A DNA stretch of 64,000 nucleotides from Sphaerolaimus hirsutus. Lineage: Eukaryota; Nematoda; Chromadorea; Monhysterida; Sphaerolaimidae. The notes beneath the pieces are model-generated. The model was not told the origin of the DNA. It saw only the letters and a program-made list of their open reading frames with translations, and did no database searches. The position numbers were made by a program, and so were the translations under genes. The stretch covers positions 8,321,832 through 8,385,831 of the forward strand of contig OZ038458.1 in assembly GCA_964036195.1 (NCBI GenBank), given 5' to 3'. This document shows positions 62,777-64,000 of the stretch, in pieces. The first letter of the stretch is position 1, and each line of letters opens with the position of its first letter.

Positions 62777-64000
62777 TTAAGTTTCCTGGTCAGCCAGGGG
62801 CACTTTTTCCTCGTTTCCGGGACTTCCACGTGGCCCGTGGTCCACATCATCAATGTCGTGCATACGATTTCTGGGCGGCGGGGGGCTGGCTGGCTCCTTT
62901 AGAAGTCCTGGCGCTGGCAAGGCCTGAAATGTGTGGCGGGGGTTAATTTTGATTTGATGGAAATTGATGGCGATTTTTGTTAGGGGAAATATCGATGCAG
63001 AATTTTTGGAAGTGATGAGAGGTCGACAGAACACATGAAATGGAGCAACTCCACCATGGCGCCCGGTGCAAGCATCAAAGAAAAAGCGCCATGGTTATTC
63101 GGTTGTGGCGTCATTGGTGCTATGAGTTTGAAAAGCGCCATGGCGACAAACTGTTGGGGCTTTTTACATCAGGATAGAAAATGATACAAATAAAATTATA
63201 CTTAACGATTTGTACTAAACGTAACGATTTGTGAAAAATTGTACTTAGGTATACTCGACGTACAACAAAGTATGCGCAAAATCCTACCATAATTTAAAGA
63301 ATATGTTGTGATCTCGTGATAAATCTTGTGATAAATTTCGTAATTTATTATTCCATAGTAAAAACGAAATATTATGATGAAAAACTGTATAATGTTTGGT
63401 TTATTATTCAGATGGGTTATGGTAGGTTTCCATACTAAGTGTGATGTCCGCCGAGTATACACAAATACTGAACTCAACTTTACCTGTGCTTTGGCCCTAT
63501 CCAAATACTTCACGAAGAGCTCGTGCACAATATCGGTGGTAATCAAATCTCCCGCATTCGAGGCGACAATCCGCAGCAGAAACACGCCGTCGGGCCGGAG
63601 GCACTGGTTCACGAACTTGCGCAGCAACTCTGCATTCGCGATTGTTCCGATTGTTCAAAAAATTCCACACAAAAACAAACAAAAAGTCCAAAAAGTGGTA
63701 AAAAACAGGCGGAAGCATTTGTCAAGTTCTCAGGACTCCTTCTAGTAAATACAACAAAAAAACGCGCACATGCGGTCTTTACGGATAAGCTTGATTTGTT
63801 ACGCCATTTTAGTATATACGGCATCACTATAAGGCGTCACTGCCGTAAACACCCTCCCATTCCTATCACAACTACCTACAACCTCCCAAAACCAATACCC
63901 AAAACCAAGCCCCAAAAAACCCACTCCTATCATTCTCATCATCTCCGACGCTGCCGCTGACTCTGAGATACCTGTGGACGAAGTCGATCTGCTGCTGCTT
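62777..64000 (-). CDS. Innexin, C-terminal part (gene continues beyond right edge)
   Basis: Innexins form invertebrate gap junctions: four-pass membrane proteins oligomerising into channels between cells. Only the cytoplasmic C-terminal end is in the window. Minus-strand exons: 64000-63972 (partial, STSST before GTATCT), 63629-63484 (LLRKFVNQCLRPDGVFLLRI then VASNAGDLITTDIVHELF, the conserved C-terminal innexin block) and 62923-62777 (a Pro/acidic tail ending EEKVPLADQET and a stop). Phases match at both junctions. No transmembrane segment is present in this part. The xxDGVFLLRxIASNAGDLxxTDIV pattern is nematode-like. Paralogue identity cannot be set from this fragment. Confidence 0.88.
63040..63160. 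repeat. GGCGCCATGGCGC-type palindromic words
   Basis: Several AGCGCCATGG / CCATGGCGC words lie in the last innexin intron, comparable to tracts at 1597-1650, 4725-4800, 22970-23010, 53369-53400 and 59690-59765. No element ends were defined. Confidence 0.5.
63247..63462. mobile_element. MITE, GGTATACTCGGCGGAC family (copy 6)
   Basis: Ends AGGTATACTCGACGTACAACAAAGTATG and the mirror CATACTAAGTGTGATGTCCGCCGAGTATAC. The TTATTCCATAGTAAAAACGA centre is shared with the other copies. It lies in the last innexin intron, about 20 bp from the 63484 donor. Confidence 0.88.

Overview
This is a 64 kb stretch of an invertebrate nuclear genome. It has spliced genes with GT/AG introns, GC-rich exons in AT-rich introns, and very many short transposons. 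An innexin places it outside vertebrates. The innexin C-terminal motif and a collagen-olfactomedin protein of the UNC-122/gliomedin type fit a nematode best; that assignment is inference and not firm. No prokaryotic, organellar or viral gene was seen.

Five protein genes could be reconstructed exon by exon with consistent splice phases. (1) Minus strand, 7.5 kb to the left edge: a UBAP2/Lingerer (PQN-59-type) RNA-granule protein, with its 3' end outside the window. (2) Minus strand, 15975-12617: a complete WDR12/Ytm1 ribosome-biogenesis protein in 10 exons (458 aa). (3) Plus strand, about 17.0-46.9 kb: a PAR-1/MARK polarity kinase with kinase, UBA and KA1 domains, about 940 aa spread over about 30 kb. 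(4) Plus strand, 54835-61151: a type II membrane collagen-olfactomedin protein in 13 exons (590 aa). (5) Minus strand, from beyond the right edge to 62777: the C-terminus of an innexin. WDR12 and par-1 are divergent and share about 1.1 kb of upstream DNA. The collagen-olfactomedin gene and the innexin are convergent.

Most of the rest is non-autonomous DNA transposon sequence. At least five hAT-like families (TIRs starting CAGGG, TAGGG or CAACG, with 8-bp target duplications read directly at both ends) lie in introns and intergenic DNA, several nested in one another. There are also palindromic or foldback MITE families, a family with GGTATACTCGGCGGAC ends in six copies, and a 1.5 kb foldback element. 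One 6.5 kb par-1 intron holds a satellite (monomer roughly 115 bp, higher-order period about 466 bp) followed by a G-rich minisatellite. No transposase gene was seen.

The most unusual observation is that element families with unrelated ends share one internal core: a TATATA-type motif followed by a purine-rich stretch. Other points of note are a 33-nt phase-neutral candidate microexon in par-1, an hAT insertion starting 18 bp inside the intron from a UBAP2 splice donor, and a MITE that may supply the par-1 polyadenylation signal. I did not find a clearly new gene system.
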